Assembly (NCBI RefSeq): GCF_964340395.1
Contig: NC_135550.1
Coordinates: forward strand, 21,663,676-21,727,675
Source of the DNA: Glandiceps talaboti
Taxonomy: Eukaryota > Hemichordata > Enteropneusta > Spengelidae
Direction of reading: 5' to 3'
Length of the DNA: 64,000 nucleotides
Position 1 is the stretch's first letter. Each line of letters opens with the position of its first letter. The position numbers and the translations under genes were made by a program. A model generated the notes under the pieces. The model was not told the origin of the DNA. It made no database searches and was given only the letters and a program-made list of their open reading frames with translations. Positions 1 through 10,204 of this stretch are shown piece by piece.

Positions 1-100
1 AGAAATATGCTTTCATAAATAAGACTTGAGAACACTGTAAACATAAAGTGGTATGATCAATATAATCAAAGTGAGCATGAGTCAACACTGAAAGTCAGTG

Positions 101-112
101 CCCCCCCCCCCC
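101..112. repeat. Poly(C) run
   Basis: Twelve consecutive C residues in the 3' flank of the zinc-finger gene that follows. Simple sequence with no other content seen. Confidence 0.9.
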
Positions 113-141
113 AATCCTCTTCTGGACACAACTGACCCCTA

Positions 142-147
142 TTTAAT
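142..147 (-). promoter_or_regulatory. Possible polyadenylation signal, zinc-finger gene A
   Basis: TTTAAT on the + strand reads ATTAAA on the minus strand, about 125 bases past the stop codon of the minus-strand zinc-finger gene. The position is plausible, but a hexamer alone is weak evidence. Confidence 0.35.
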
Positions 148-270
148 ATGCACTATGTCTAATTGTTGGTATTTCAAATTGTTGGTAAATGTGTTGTTGG
201 TAGTCTGATCAGTAATACATCAGTTCACAGACAAATAAGTTTCTTACTTGTCTGTGCAGTTTAGTTTTGT

Positions 271-2904
271 TCATTGAGGTTCCATTTCATCAATTTGGAT
301 CACATTCTGTGTACGAATCCTTTCTCTTGTATGGATCCTCATATGTGCTGTCAGATTGCAATTATGATTAAACCCTTTACCACACTCTTTACATACAAAT
401 GGTCTTTCATTTGTGTGAATCCTCATATGATCTTTCAGGATACGATTATTGTGAAATTTTTTACCACACTCTATGCATTCAAAACGTCTTTCGTTTGTAT
501 GAACCTCTGATATGTGCCTTTGAAGATAAGTTTTTCTTCGAAAACATTTCCCACATTCTTCACAAACAAATGGCCTTTCTGTTGTGTGGGTCTTCATATG
601 TTTAAGAACAGCATAATTGTCTTTGAAATGTTTTCCACACTCTTTACATATGAACATTCTTACAGTTGTATGGCTAATCATATGCCTTTTCAAAGAAGAA
701 CTCCTTACACAACCTTTACCACACTTTTCACAGACATATGGCCTTTCATTTGTGTGCGTTCTTCTGTGAACAGTCAATTCACCACTTTGTTTATACCCTT
801 TACCACACTTGTCACACACATATGGTCTTTCATCACTGTGGATTCTCATGTGTGCATACAGATCCATACTGTGATAAAATCCTTTACCACATTCTTTACA
901 TATACATGACTTTATATTTGTGTGGATTGCAAGATGTCTTTCTAAATCTCGCTTTTGATTAAAACGTTTGCCACACTTGTCACACAAATATAGTCCTTCA
1001 TGGGAGTGGCATGATTTCATGTGTTTTTTCAGAGATTTATAGTGTTTCAAACCTTTGCCACACTTTCCACAAACATTAGAGCCTTTACCAGGGTCTTCAC
1101 AGACTTTAAAGTCTTTTCCAGATTCTCCCTTACCAGATGGTTCACAAACTGTATGAATCAACATATGTGAGTTTAGATTACATTTTGTAACAAAACCCTT
1201 GCCACATTTTTCACATACATATGGCCTCTCTTTATGTGTCCACATATGAGATCTAAGAACATTTTTGGAATGAAATCCCTGCCCACACTTTTTACATACA
1301 TGTGGTCTCTCAGTTGTAGGTGTACATCTATGAGATGTTATAGCAGCTTTGAGATGAAACCTTTCACCACACTTTTCACATACAAACGGTGTTTCATCAT
1401 TTGTGTGTACTCTGGTATGATACTTGAGAGTTCCACTGGAGCGATACCCCTTTCCACACCATTTACACACATGTGGACACTTATCTGTATGAGTCATCAT
1501 GTGTACTTGAAGATCATGTTTTTTAAGAAAACCCTTTCCACACTTGTCACAAACATAACTTTGTCTCTCATCTGTATGCACCCACAGATGAGATTTCAGC
1601 TTAGCTCTGACACTAAAACTTTCACCACATTTTTCACATACATATGGCTTTTCATTTGTGTGTATTCTGATGTGTATCTTCAGCTTCCCACTTTCACAAA
1701 ACCCCTTCCCACACCATTCACATACATATGGTCGCTTATCTGAGTGGTATTTCAAGTGTTTATTGAGGTAGGAACGCATGCGGAAAGCTTTACCACATTC
1801 TGTACAAACATGGGGTTTCTCGATTGGATTGATACTTTGAGCACTTTCATTTATCTTTTGAGTACTGTCACAGCTATTGTTTGCATCTTCTAGCTTTTCT
1901 CCACTTTCAGGAATATCATGGTTTATTTCTCTTGGAAAAGGTTGTCCAAGACCACGAGCAACATTTTGTTGTAATCCTACAGAAGGAGGACTATTGTCAG
2001 AGTGAGTTTTATTCATCTTTTGAGTACTGTCACAGCTATTGTGTGCACCTCCTTGTTTTACTCCAATGACAGTAATATCATGGTTTATTTCTCTTGGAAA
2101 CAGTTTTTTAAAACCATTGGCAACATTTTGCTGTAATCCTGTTGATGGAGGATTATCGTCAGACTTTTCTGTAATGTGTGGTTGTTCAACTTCCTTGACA
2201 TTGATTGATTGGACAGGGCACATATATCCATTTTTTCGAAGGTCATCAGTAGTCCTTGTAATATGCAGTTTTTCAACTTCCTTGAAATTGACAGTCTGAG
2301 CAGGATGCTTAAATCCATCTTTCTGAAAGTCCCTACTTGCAAAGTGTGGTTGTGTAACTGCCCCAAACCTTACATTGTTAACAGCACACATGAACTCATC
2401 TGTTCGTAGGTCATCATGGAATGTTGCCATGTGTGGTTGTTCATCTTTAATATTGACAGTTTGGCCAGGAGACATAAATCCATCTTTTTGAAAGTCATCA
2501 CTTGTTACTTTCCAATAACTTTGTGCTGTATTCACAATGGCTGGTATTGCCTGGCACTCCTGCTTTACCAGTACCTCTCTATCAACAAATGAACTACATG
2601 AGGTACTCTCTAAAAATGATCTTGGATATACATCATTATTGGTTGGGTTAGAGTCATTACATATATTTCGCATGTCTAAATTAGATCTGATGTTATTGAT
2701 ACATTCCATGTAATAATACTCTCTGTCAGTAGTATGTATCTGCTCAATGTCTTGAGTATTTCCCACACCTTGGATATATTCATATGGATAGTGAACTGAA
2801 TCTGCGAAATGGTGTCTGACATTAATTTCTTGATATTGTAAATTGGGTTGTTGTACTAGGTATCTTCCTGTTTGTGGGCAAACTGCTGTATTTCTTGAGA
2901 ACAT
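271..2904 (-). CDS. C2H2 zinc-finger protein A (17 fingers)
   Basis: Single coding exon of 877 codons, ATG at 2904, stop TGA at 271. Residues ~363-865 carry 17 C2H2 fingers of the ECGKGF type joined by HTNERP-like linkers, so it is probably a nuclear DNA-binding regulator. Finger 6 is degenerate (last His replaced by Pro), and a finger-like stretch after finger 8 has lost its ligands. Residues ~1-130 are unrecognised. Residues ~130-245 hold four copies of a ~26-residue repeat around DDFQKDGFMCPxQTVNIKE, and residues ~250-350 hold two copies of a ~48-residue repeat (GLQQNVA...PREINHDI...SCDSTQK). No KRAB, SCAN or BTB domain is visible. An acceptor-like CAG (2909-2907) just before the ATG suggests an upstream non-coding exon. 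Zinc-finger gene B at 12939 shares both the N-terminal repeats and the finger order, so the two are paralogues. Targets cannot be told from sequence. Confidence 0.93.
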   Translation of the reverse strand: MFSRNTAVCPQTGRYLVQQPNLQYQEINVRHHFADSVHYPYEYIQGVGNTQDIEQIHTTDREYYYMECINNIRSNLDMRNICNDSNPTNNDVYPRSFLESTSCSSFVDREVLVKQECQAIPAIVNTAQSYWKVTSDDFQKDGFMSPGQTVNIKDEQPHMATFHDDLRTDEFMCAVNNVRFGAVTQPHFASRDFQKDGFKHPAQTVNFKEVEKLHITRTTDDLRKNGYMCPVQSINVKEVEQPHITEKSDDNPPSTGLQQNVANGFKKLFPREINHDITVIGVKQGGAHNSCDSTQKMNKTHSDNSPPSVGLQQNVARGLGQPFPREINHDIPESGEKLEDANNSCDSTQKINESAQSINPIEKPHVCTECGKAFRMRSYLNKHLKYHSDKRPYVCEWCGKGFCESGKLKIHIRIHTNEKPYVCEKCGESFSVRAKLKSHLWVHTDERQSYVCDKCGKGFLKKHDLQVHMMTHTDKCPHVCKWCGKGYRSSGTLKYHTRVHTNDETPFVCEKCGERFHLKAAITSHRCTPTTERPHVCKKCGQGFHSKNVLRSHMWTHKERPYVCEKCGKGFVTKCNLNSHMLIHTVCEPSGKGESGKDFKVCEDPGKGSNVCGKCGKGLKHYKSLKKHMKSCHSHEGLYLCDKCGKRFNQKRDLERHLAIHTNIKSCICKECGKGFYHSMDLYAHMRIHSDERPYVCDKCGKGYKQSGELTVHRRTHTNERPYVCEKCGKGCVRSSSLKRHMISHTTVRMFICKECGKHFKDNYAVLKHMKTHTTERPFVCEECGKCFRRKTYLQRHISEVHTNERRFECIECGKKFHNNRILKDHMRIHTNERPFVCKECGKGFNHNCNLTAHMRIHTRERIRTQNVIQIDEMEPQ

Positions 2905-3699
2905 AGCTGTTATTTATTAAACCAAGCTGTTGACAGTCATGTACCTGTTGATATAAAAAAAAATATTGTTAGACATGTGCAAATGTGTACTCACACTCAC
3001 TGGTAGAACAGTTGTGGTCATAATATCAAAATATTACCCAACAAGTCTTCAGGGAAGACACACTCCTCAAGTAATTGATTTTTTGTGTAATAAATTTTGA
3101 CTCAGAAGGTAAAAGCCTTTATTTTCCTCTAGTTCCATTATTTAGATCGCCACCTTCCCACATTCGACCCTGTATAATAGAAATTCTCATTCAACTCTTG
3201 TAATTTTGATTAGCCAAGCAGGACAAACGTTACATTACCAGCTACACTGACAAGCTGAAAGAAGTAAATATGTATCGAGTTCTGACTTACTCCATCTACA
3301 AGCTGGACTAAACTTGAAAAGAACAATACAGACTTTCATTGATGGAAATTTCAAGAAATGGTACATAATCGTGAGCAAGTTGAGTTGAACGACATAGTAT
3401 TATTTGTGGGCTGTGAAATGCTGTGCACGACTCGCTAGGTTAAAGTGTACATGCAAAGGTACATACTTTTTTTCGTAATTATGTTTATTTTGCCATAAAA
3501 ATAAAGGAAATCGGGTTTGTAATAGTAAAATATAATTGTAACACGCGAAAAATGAGGCACTCTTGGCTCAGCCACAGAGCACCTTCAGGTAAGTACCTCT
3601 TATTTGCATATGGATAGGACAGGATTTGGAACTTTATGACGTCAATGCAGGAACACAAACGCATTCGTCAGTGTATCTTTACAATCATGTAAAGCCATT
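2905..3699. other. Upstream region of zinc-finger gene A
   Basis: No coding potential seen. It should contain the 5' non-coding exon and promoter of gene A, but I cannot place them. A CRE-like TGACGTCA-type core (TATGACGTCAAT) lies near 3635, and a strong plus-strand donor-like CAG|GTAAGT lies near 3590. Confidence 0.35.
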
Positions 3700-3879
3700 A
3701 TGGTCGAACCAGAAGGTCAACTTCAAAACCCGTTTTCGCCAGAACCCGACGTTGAATATTGATCAGATTCCTCAAGCGTAGAGCAATACACTCCAGCAGT
3801 AACATCTGATGGTGTGATTTAGCCAAATTCATTCGAACCGACCGCTAGCAGTAACGATAGTTCCTCTGGTAGTGAATGA
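3700..3879 (+). pseudogene. Broken acidic/Ser-rich ORF
   Basis: Read from ATG 3700, this frame gives a 59-codon peptide interrupted by TGA at 3760 and TAG at 3820, ending at TGA 3877-3879. The composition between the stops looks coding: Pro/Glu-rich, then Ser/Asp-rich with SDSSSVE and SSNDSSSGSE. This resembles the disordered N-terminal segment of many transposase or regulatory proteins. The family is not recognised. It is most likely a decayed gene or transposon fragment. Confidence 0.35.
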
Positions 3880-5152
3880 GTGAGGAAGGTGTGGTCCGAA
3901 CCACAGAGACTGAATGACATTGCTTTATAAGTTTTTTCTGATGTAAATTTCACAGACAAATGTCGTCATGGCTAGTACACATTATATATAATAGTATACC
4001 TGTGTTTAAATATCCACCATGCAAGTTTAGTGCTTGTTTTCTGACTATGCCTTGCTGTCTTATAAGTTATACCGCATATGTCCTAGTGAAGCCGTGTTGT
4101 TTACATAAAGTGAATGCTGTTATCAGCGTCCTTTGTTGACATAACTATTCAATGGGTGGAAAACAGCTCCTGCAGACAATGTAATCGAAACGAAAATTAT
4201 GTAATATTTCCATACCCATCAAACATACAGAGATGAATGAGAATGGCTTCAAGGGTTCCCCATAATATTCTCTCAAGTTGTTAAAATGTAGCATGTGTCG
4301 TAACAGTACATTCTTCGCGAAAGTAGACCCACAAATTCGTTAGAGCAGAACGTTTTGTTGGATAACCGTCCCTCTTGAAAGCTATGTGTACACGTACTTT
4401 ATTTCATTTTTTACTGCGTTCATTACCATCCACACAGTGACATGAAGTGGTTTCATCTTCTTTCAAAGCACGGCCCATGTTCACTGAAGCCGGCCGTACT
4501 GTGGTGTATGTGTATTGTCTCCGACCATTTTTGTTTGAGTTTTTTATGGATAGACATGTCTTACGTTGTGGAAGTTATTTGACCTGGGAGCGTGAAGCTT
4601 AGTGCTGACTGTACTTTGCTGTGTCCATCCACTTTTGACATGTGATTGGCATGACACAGTAATTGTTCATGTAGACAAAACGATGGAAACAAAAATAGCG
4701 ACATTATAATGAGCGTTGCGTCTTTTTACTTTGATATGATTCCGACGATGTACGTGATGTATCACAATGAAAACGATCGACTCCAAGCAACATGGAAATC
4801 AAAACATACAATCGGACTACGCATTGTTTAAAAATAAATGCTATCGTAATGAAAATATTTTATGAAGCTAACTTGTTTTCTTGAAAACATCATTTCAAAT
4901 AATTTTATTTGTCTTCCTTTTTTCGCTTTGATCATGGCTACACCGGTGGCGTGGAGAACCCCGGCCCCGGTAACATTTACAGGCTTTCACTGTATGGCGT
5001 CACTGTCTAGTTTTTACATGATTTCAACTGCCTTCACCCATTATATACCAATCTGATTAAAATCCGATGTAGATGTCGGCTAATCGTTCATTGCTATTTT
5101 ACCTTCGTTATTTTGCCTGAATTGACCTTCTTGGTACATGTTTACATTTTTT
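3880..5152. other. Intergenic, nothing recognised
   Basis: AT-rich sequence without a convincing ORF, RNA gene or repeat. Confidence 0.6.
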
Positions 5153-5188
5153 AGCCTGATCGCCTCCTCTACCGGCGATCAGGCTAAT
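5153..5188. repeat. Perfect 12-bp hairpin
   Basis: AGCCTGATCGCC, a 9-nt loop, then GGCGATCAGGCT. The arms are perfectly complementary. It lies about 85 bases before a dispersed repeat and may be one end of that element. Confidence 0.7.
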
Positions 5189-5271
5189 CCAAAATTGATG
5201 TTGACTTCAGGTGCATGCCCATGCACATTAAGCCACAACAGTCTTGGGAAAGAAGCTTGCTGATTAGTCTT

Positions 5272-5425
5272 GCTTGCTGCTAGACGTTCGGGCCTTCTTT
5301 CCGATACCAAAAGTGAACGAAGTTCACAGTGAGGGCTTTGCCCGAACCATCCTCGATAGCAATGTTTGGTTGTGTGTCGTATTGTATCGGAAGAACATCC
5401 GAGGTCTAGCAGATAGACTACTTGC
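5272..5425 (+). repeat. Dispersed repeat, copy 1
   Basis: The stretch from CTTGCTGCTAGACGTTCGGG to the AACATCCGAGGTCTAGCAGA motif reappears inverted at 17420-17352 and 17020-16927, near zinc-finger gene B. In the other copy about 330 bases separate the two blocks. It is probably a non-autonomous mobile element; family unknown. Confidence 0.65.
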
Positions 5426-5439
5426 TGATATGCTGGCAT

Positions 5440-6740
5440 TTAAAGTGCAGATGTGGGATGACAGTGACAACTCTCAGATCAACAAACAAAATCGAAAAAA
5501 AAACAATACTAAATGAAGGAACTACTGGTAAATACAGAAATCGAACAGTATTCACCACATCAGATTTTAATCAATTGGTACATACACTGACGATAACAAA
5601 GTACATGTGTCATCAACAGCTGGTTGATGTAGTTTGTCAGGAGTCATGTACATAATTAATGATATAATTTACAAATTAAGTGATATATATGTATACTATG
5701 TAGCTCAGCTCAGAACGTCACAATCTGTGTCAGCTGTAAAGCATGGAGGAACTAATCAATCACAATGCCTTACTGGAAGACAGTCAGTTTACATTTGGTT
5801 ACCTACATAATACTGGGGTGAATTTTTTCTTGAATAATATAAGAAAGGAAGTTTAGTATGACTGTTCTTGACAAAATCATTCAATTCAATTATATCTTTT
5901 ATCACACACTGATTTTCTCCTTTATAAAAGTTCTTGAGTTATTTTTTTATTTACATCACAGGAACAGTGAGCATGTAATTGATTGATTGATTGATTGATT
6001 GATTGATCAATCAACGGTTTAATTGATTGAATGATTGATTAATTGACTGATTGATTTTTGTGACGATATATAACTTTTTTCTTCTTTCCCTGACTAGTTT
6101 TCTCTCTTCCTGCTGTACAAAATTCATTCTTGATTGATTAAATAAAGACGTTTTGTCCATTCTACTCTTATCTAAATCAAAACACCCCTAATCTTATAGT
6201 TACCAGGAGACCGGTTACACCAACAGTTGCTTTACAAAGTTTTATATCACTACAAAAATCAATGTCATTTGATCAATATCAAACAAAAACTATGGTTTAT
6301 TTCACTGCAGAAGTTAATCATTCAATCCATCAAAGTTAATCATTCAATCCATCATCATTCGATCCATCGATCAATGAATTACATGCTCGCTGTCCCCTGT
6401 GGTAACACACGTCCGTGTGCAGTATATATGTTTTGAGCTGCAGTGCTGAGGTGTACATGTACCTATGTGAAGGAAAATTCATGACTTCATGAATTATTCA
6501 ACATTGTGCATGAACAATTCACTTCACATTCATGAAATATTATGGCTCAAAATATAAAAATGATGTGCCTGAATATTTGATGAATACTAGCTCAGACCAC
6601 TAAGCAATGCTAAGATACTAGTAACACACAGTTCATCAAATATCATGAATATTCTGTTCCATTTAACGTTCATGCATATGCATGAATTATTCATCAACCA
6701 TACTCGTAGGGGTTTTAGATTTTTGGTCACGCCTCGGTCT
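5440..6740. other. Intergenic with (GATT)n
   Basis: A GATT tetranucleotide tract with decayed copies lies at about 5978-6058. At 6476-6700 the palindromic word CATGAATTATTCA and variants recur in both orientations. No gene seen. Confidence 0.6.
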
Positions 6741-7219
6741 AGTGGTGGCAATCCCTGGATGGGTGGGTACCCATGAAATTTCAAATGTAGCCCTTTTCCC
6801 GGAATATTTCTACCCCTTTGTTAGTGAATCTGGGAGAAAATCACTGCAAAACACCCCCTTATTTCCGGGAGGTTTGTACCTTCAAGGGTAGTCCTGCTTG
6901 CAGACGGTGCACGGGTCTTGATTACTGACATGACCCTCAACACAGGAGAAGAAAGGGACGACTTACTCCGATCCGTATGCAAGGAGGACTACCCGAATGT
7001 TTGTATAATATTGTTTACCATAGCAAGCGTGCTGACCTTTGTTTGGTGATAAGGGAACACGCACAATACACTTCCTTAATTTGGATTACCCATGTGTGCA
7101 ATGAAAAGGTACCCCTTTTTAACGATTTCACGGACATAGATGGCCAACGAAAAACACCCCCTTTCCCGTGAAATTTCTAACAAGCATGCGTACCCGCCTC
7201 GTCTGGGACTGCCACCACC
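6741..7219. mobile_element. TIR element (~480 bp) with a second element nested inside
   Basis: The left end GTGGTGGCAATCCCTGGATG (from 6742) is the imperfect inverse of the right end, where GACTGCCACCAC ends at 7218; GTGGTGGCARTCCC and the nearby GGGTAC are shared. No transposase ORF is present, so it is a MITE-like element. A 107-bp element at 6887-6993 sits inside it and must be the younger insertion. Confidence 0.6.
6887..6993. mobile_element. Short TIR element (107 bp), related to 49061-49615
   Basis: It begins GGTAGTCCTGCTTGCAGA and ends TGCAAGGAGGACTACC, an inverted pair. Both subterminal regions (ACTGACATGACCCTCAACAC at the left, GAAGGGACGACTTACTCCG at the right) match the ends of the ~555-bp element at 49061-49615. 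This copy is therefore an internal-deletion derivative of the same family. Confidence 0.75.
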
Positions 7220-7552
7220 GGACACCTGAGCAACAACCCATTACAGTATTATTACGTAAGGCTATCCGTGGCATTGTTATATACACACATCCCGGGAGAG
7301 AGAGAGAGAGAGACATACCTACTTGAGAAGAGAATTATTCTGCGATTCGAGCAAGGAAATAGTCGTAAAGAAATGTTCACCTCTTGTACTCTTCGATCTA
7401 TGGAGTATGGACAACACAGCTCACATGGAAATTTACACGATGGACGCGTTCTCCTTCTCCGGTGCGTTATTATCTCGCGCTGGTGTGTGCAGCTTATGAT
7501 CACGTGTTGTTTGTTTTGGTATTAATCTGCTAACGAGTATGTTCCTAGCTAT

Positions 7553-7700
7553 TTTTAGGGAGTGTACAGTTTTAACTTCCAGGGGGGGGCCCGGAGGATT
7601 TTCAGGGGGGGTCACCAATTTTTCTCAAGAAAAATTAGGGGGGGGGGGGCTAAACAAAAATTTCACTATTTGTTAGGGGGGGGCCACAAAAAAAACACCT
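7553..7700 (+). repeat. G-run-rich dispersed repeat, copy 1
   Basis: It starts AGGGAGTGTACAGTTTTAAC, then CTTCCAGGGGG...CGGAGGATTT, followed by several runs of 6-12 G. The same block recurs inverted at about 9375-9545 and direct at about 9863-9990. The G-runs could form G-quadruplexes. Likely a mobile-element relic; family not recognised. Confidence 0.65.
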
Positions 7701-9374
7701 AAACCTGAATGTCAGGATGGACAAGTGCCAGATATGTATATACAATAAAATATAGGCAAAACCCAACACTTGACTGTGCACAATGTCCTACAGAAGTAGC
7801 ATTTAACATGGATTGATGATAAAACAGTGCACAAACCTATTAAATCACAATATTTGTATTCAGTGAAACAAAAATTGACCGGCGACTCTGCCACTTCTCA
7901 AGGTAACTTTCCCATGAAATTGTGTAGGACTTGTTTCATCACAATCACTGAGATATCAGCCGTGCTTGAAGTTTCAGAGTTATCAGAAAAACAATCATCA
8001 CTGTCTATAACACCTATTATAGCATTTTCACTTTCAGAGTCACTACTATTTGTATCACTGATGTCTGTAGTTGTAGTTTGAAGTTATTTTGCAGTCACTT
8101 TTCTTGACCTAAATTCAGGTGTTCAGGTGTAAAAGCAAATGAAAGTACCGTAAGTGTTACTGTTGCCCAGTCACTCACATCAAATAACCATTCCTTGTTT
8201 AGTCCAGTACATGTGTAATATATTTATTGCACAACACTCAGGGTATTCAATTCACTTATGCCAGTACTGTTGATGTTTGTTAAATAAAGTTGAAACATGT
8301 GCATGTTTTGAATCTAAATAGGAACACTGTCTACTACACTATTTTTGGCACAACTGGAACTGAGGTTCATTATGCCTACATGTATGTCATCAAACAGTGT
8401 GCATGAGTGTGTAAATCAATGGGACTGATTGATTTGATATTTGGTATGGACATTACTTATAATGTAATCAACTAAACATAAACCTTCTGTAACAGTTCCT
8501 ACTTTTCAAAGTATGAGGTGATATTTAATATTCACTTGGTAGAATTATTTTAATTCTGAAATTAAAGTTTGAAGAGATGTTTTCATTTTATCACCATGGT
8601 AGGGTTCAAGTATTATATGATAGCTTTTGTGAGTTTGAATTAAACACAAAATTATTCACAGGTGCTGGGTGAGGAATGTATTCATAACAAGCCATGCATT
8701 CATAAAAATATTATTCAACCCTTTGAAGTGATACATGTACTGCCCCCCCCCCCCCCTCAGCGCATCAGTTTACTAAAGTCTCTTGAAATATAGTCCAGAA
8801 GTGTTTTATATTTAGCGTAGAGATAATATGAATACTATAATATAGGAAGGGTCTTAATATGTATTTCAATCTTAAATAACATGTTTTCCATTTGCACTGC
8901 AATTAAAAATGTTTCTAAAATGTGTAATTTATGAAGTGTTTAAATTAATAATAAATGATTGTGTGACCAACCACTGCAAATTAATCCTAAAATTTGAATA
9001 TGTTCACATGGAAAAAAGTTTCCTCATGGTGCAATTTTGCACTATTTTTTCCAAACCTGTGATAAATAAGTAATATATATATATATTTACTTGTTCATTT
9101 ATTTGCTAATTTATTTATGTCAGTGATGGGCTAAAAATCCAAGAAAAAGTGTAGCCAGACCAGTAGTCTATTTTGTCACCCCGCAGTTGTAAGTAGACAT
9201 CCTGTCAGCCAATTTAACTTATAATAGTCTTTATTTGTGATTTCATGAGTGTCCATGATTCAACAACTTTGTGCACTGGTTCAATTCTGAAGTAAGTATA
9301 AATATGGAATAAGTTAATACATGTAGCAACTGCTGGCAAATCTGTGTGTTGCTGTATCTGTGTTTCATCTGTGC
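7701..9374. other. Intergenic, no confident gene
   Basis: A minus-strand stretch at about 8075-7900 translates to an acidic Ser/Asp-rich peptide (SDTNSSDSESEN, then DSDDCFSDNSETSS) in an open frame. It resembles the peptide in the broken ORF at 3700-3879 in style but has no recognisable domain. A 14-C run lies near 8745. The rest is AT-rich without features. Confidence 0.4.
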
Positions 9375-9545
9375 GTATTTTTGTTAGTGGTTTCAGGGGG
9401 GGGGGGCATGAAGTAAAAAAAAGAAGTCTTAGGGGGGGGGATAATTTATACCAGTTTTTGTAGGAGGGGGCACCAATAAAAATCCCTTGCTTCATTAGAA
9501 ATCCTCCGGCCTCCCCCTGGAAATTAAAAATGTACACTCCCTTAT
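9375..9545 (-). repeat. G-run-rich dispersed repeat, copy 2 (inverted)
   Basis: On the minus strand it reads AGGGAGTGTACATTTTTAAT then TTCCAGGGGGAGGCCGGAGG, matching copies 1 and 3. It is followed on that strand by C-runs. Confidence 0.65.
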
Positions 9546-9862
9546 AATATGTGTATATTCCGTGACAATCACAAATACCTATAATAACATCGTTATTTTG
9601 CATTATGATCACACTAGACTAGAATATTCCCCCATCCTGGAATGGAATATTAGTTCACAAGTTGCTGTGAGCTTAACCATGGAAACCCCGGAATCCGGAA
9701 TAATAATAATAATAATATAATACACCCGGATATCGATTGCACCCAGGCACCAGTACACTCACTGTCGCTGTTTTCGGACAGGGTCATGTTATTTGACGAT
9801 TACCATTGGAGAAACGCTGCAAAAAAGTAACACCCACCATTGCTGCTTAGACATTTTCCTTA

Positions 9863-10005
9863 GGGAGTGTCCATATTTAACTTCCAGGGGGAGGCCGGAG
9901 GATTTTCCATATTCCTGGTGTATTTTGTTATGCCCCCAGCAAACCATGGGGAAGATTGATGCCCCCCTGAAAGTACATGTTTTTTCCATAGCCCCCCCCC
10001 CCCCC
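9863..10005 (+). repeat. G-run-rich dispersed repeat, copy 3
   Basis: AGGGAGTGTCCATATTTAAC then CTTCCAGGGGGAGGCCGGAG match copies 1 and 2. It ends in a 14-C run at 9992-10005. Confidence 0.65.
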
Positions 10006-10041
10006 ATGCATACATTCATACACATGCACACATACACACGT

Positions 10042-10044
10042 TTG

Positions 10045-10075
<31 letters not shown>

Positions 10076-10115
10076 GTATGTATGTATGTATGTATGTATG
10101 TATGTATGTATGTAT

Positions 10116-10146
<31 letters not shown>

Positions 10147-10204
10147 CGCGCATGTATGTATGCATGCATGCGTGTGTGTGTGTGTTTGTTTGTTTGTATG
10201 TATG
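10042..10204. repeat. Compound microsatellite (TATG)n-(TG)n-(CG)n
   Basis: About 20 GTAT units pass into (TG)n, then (CG)n at about 10138-10150, then GCAT/TG units. The alternating purine-pyrimidine (CG)/(TG) part has Z-DNA potential. The open reading frames here are simple-repeat artefacts. Confidence 0.9.
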
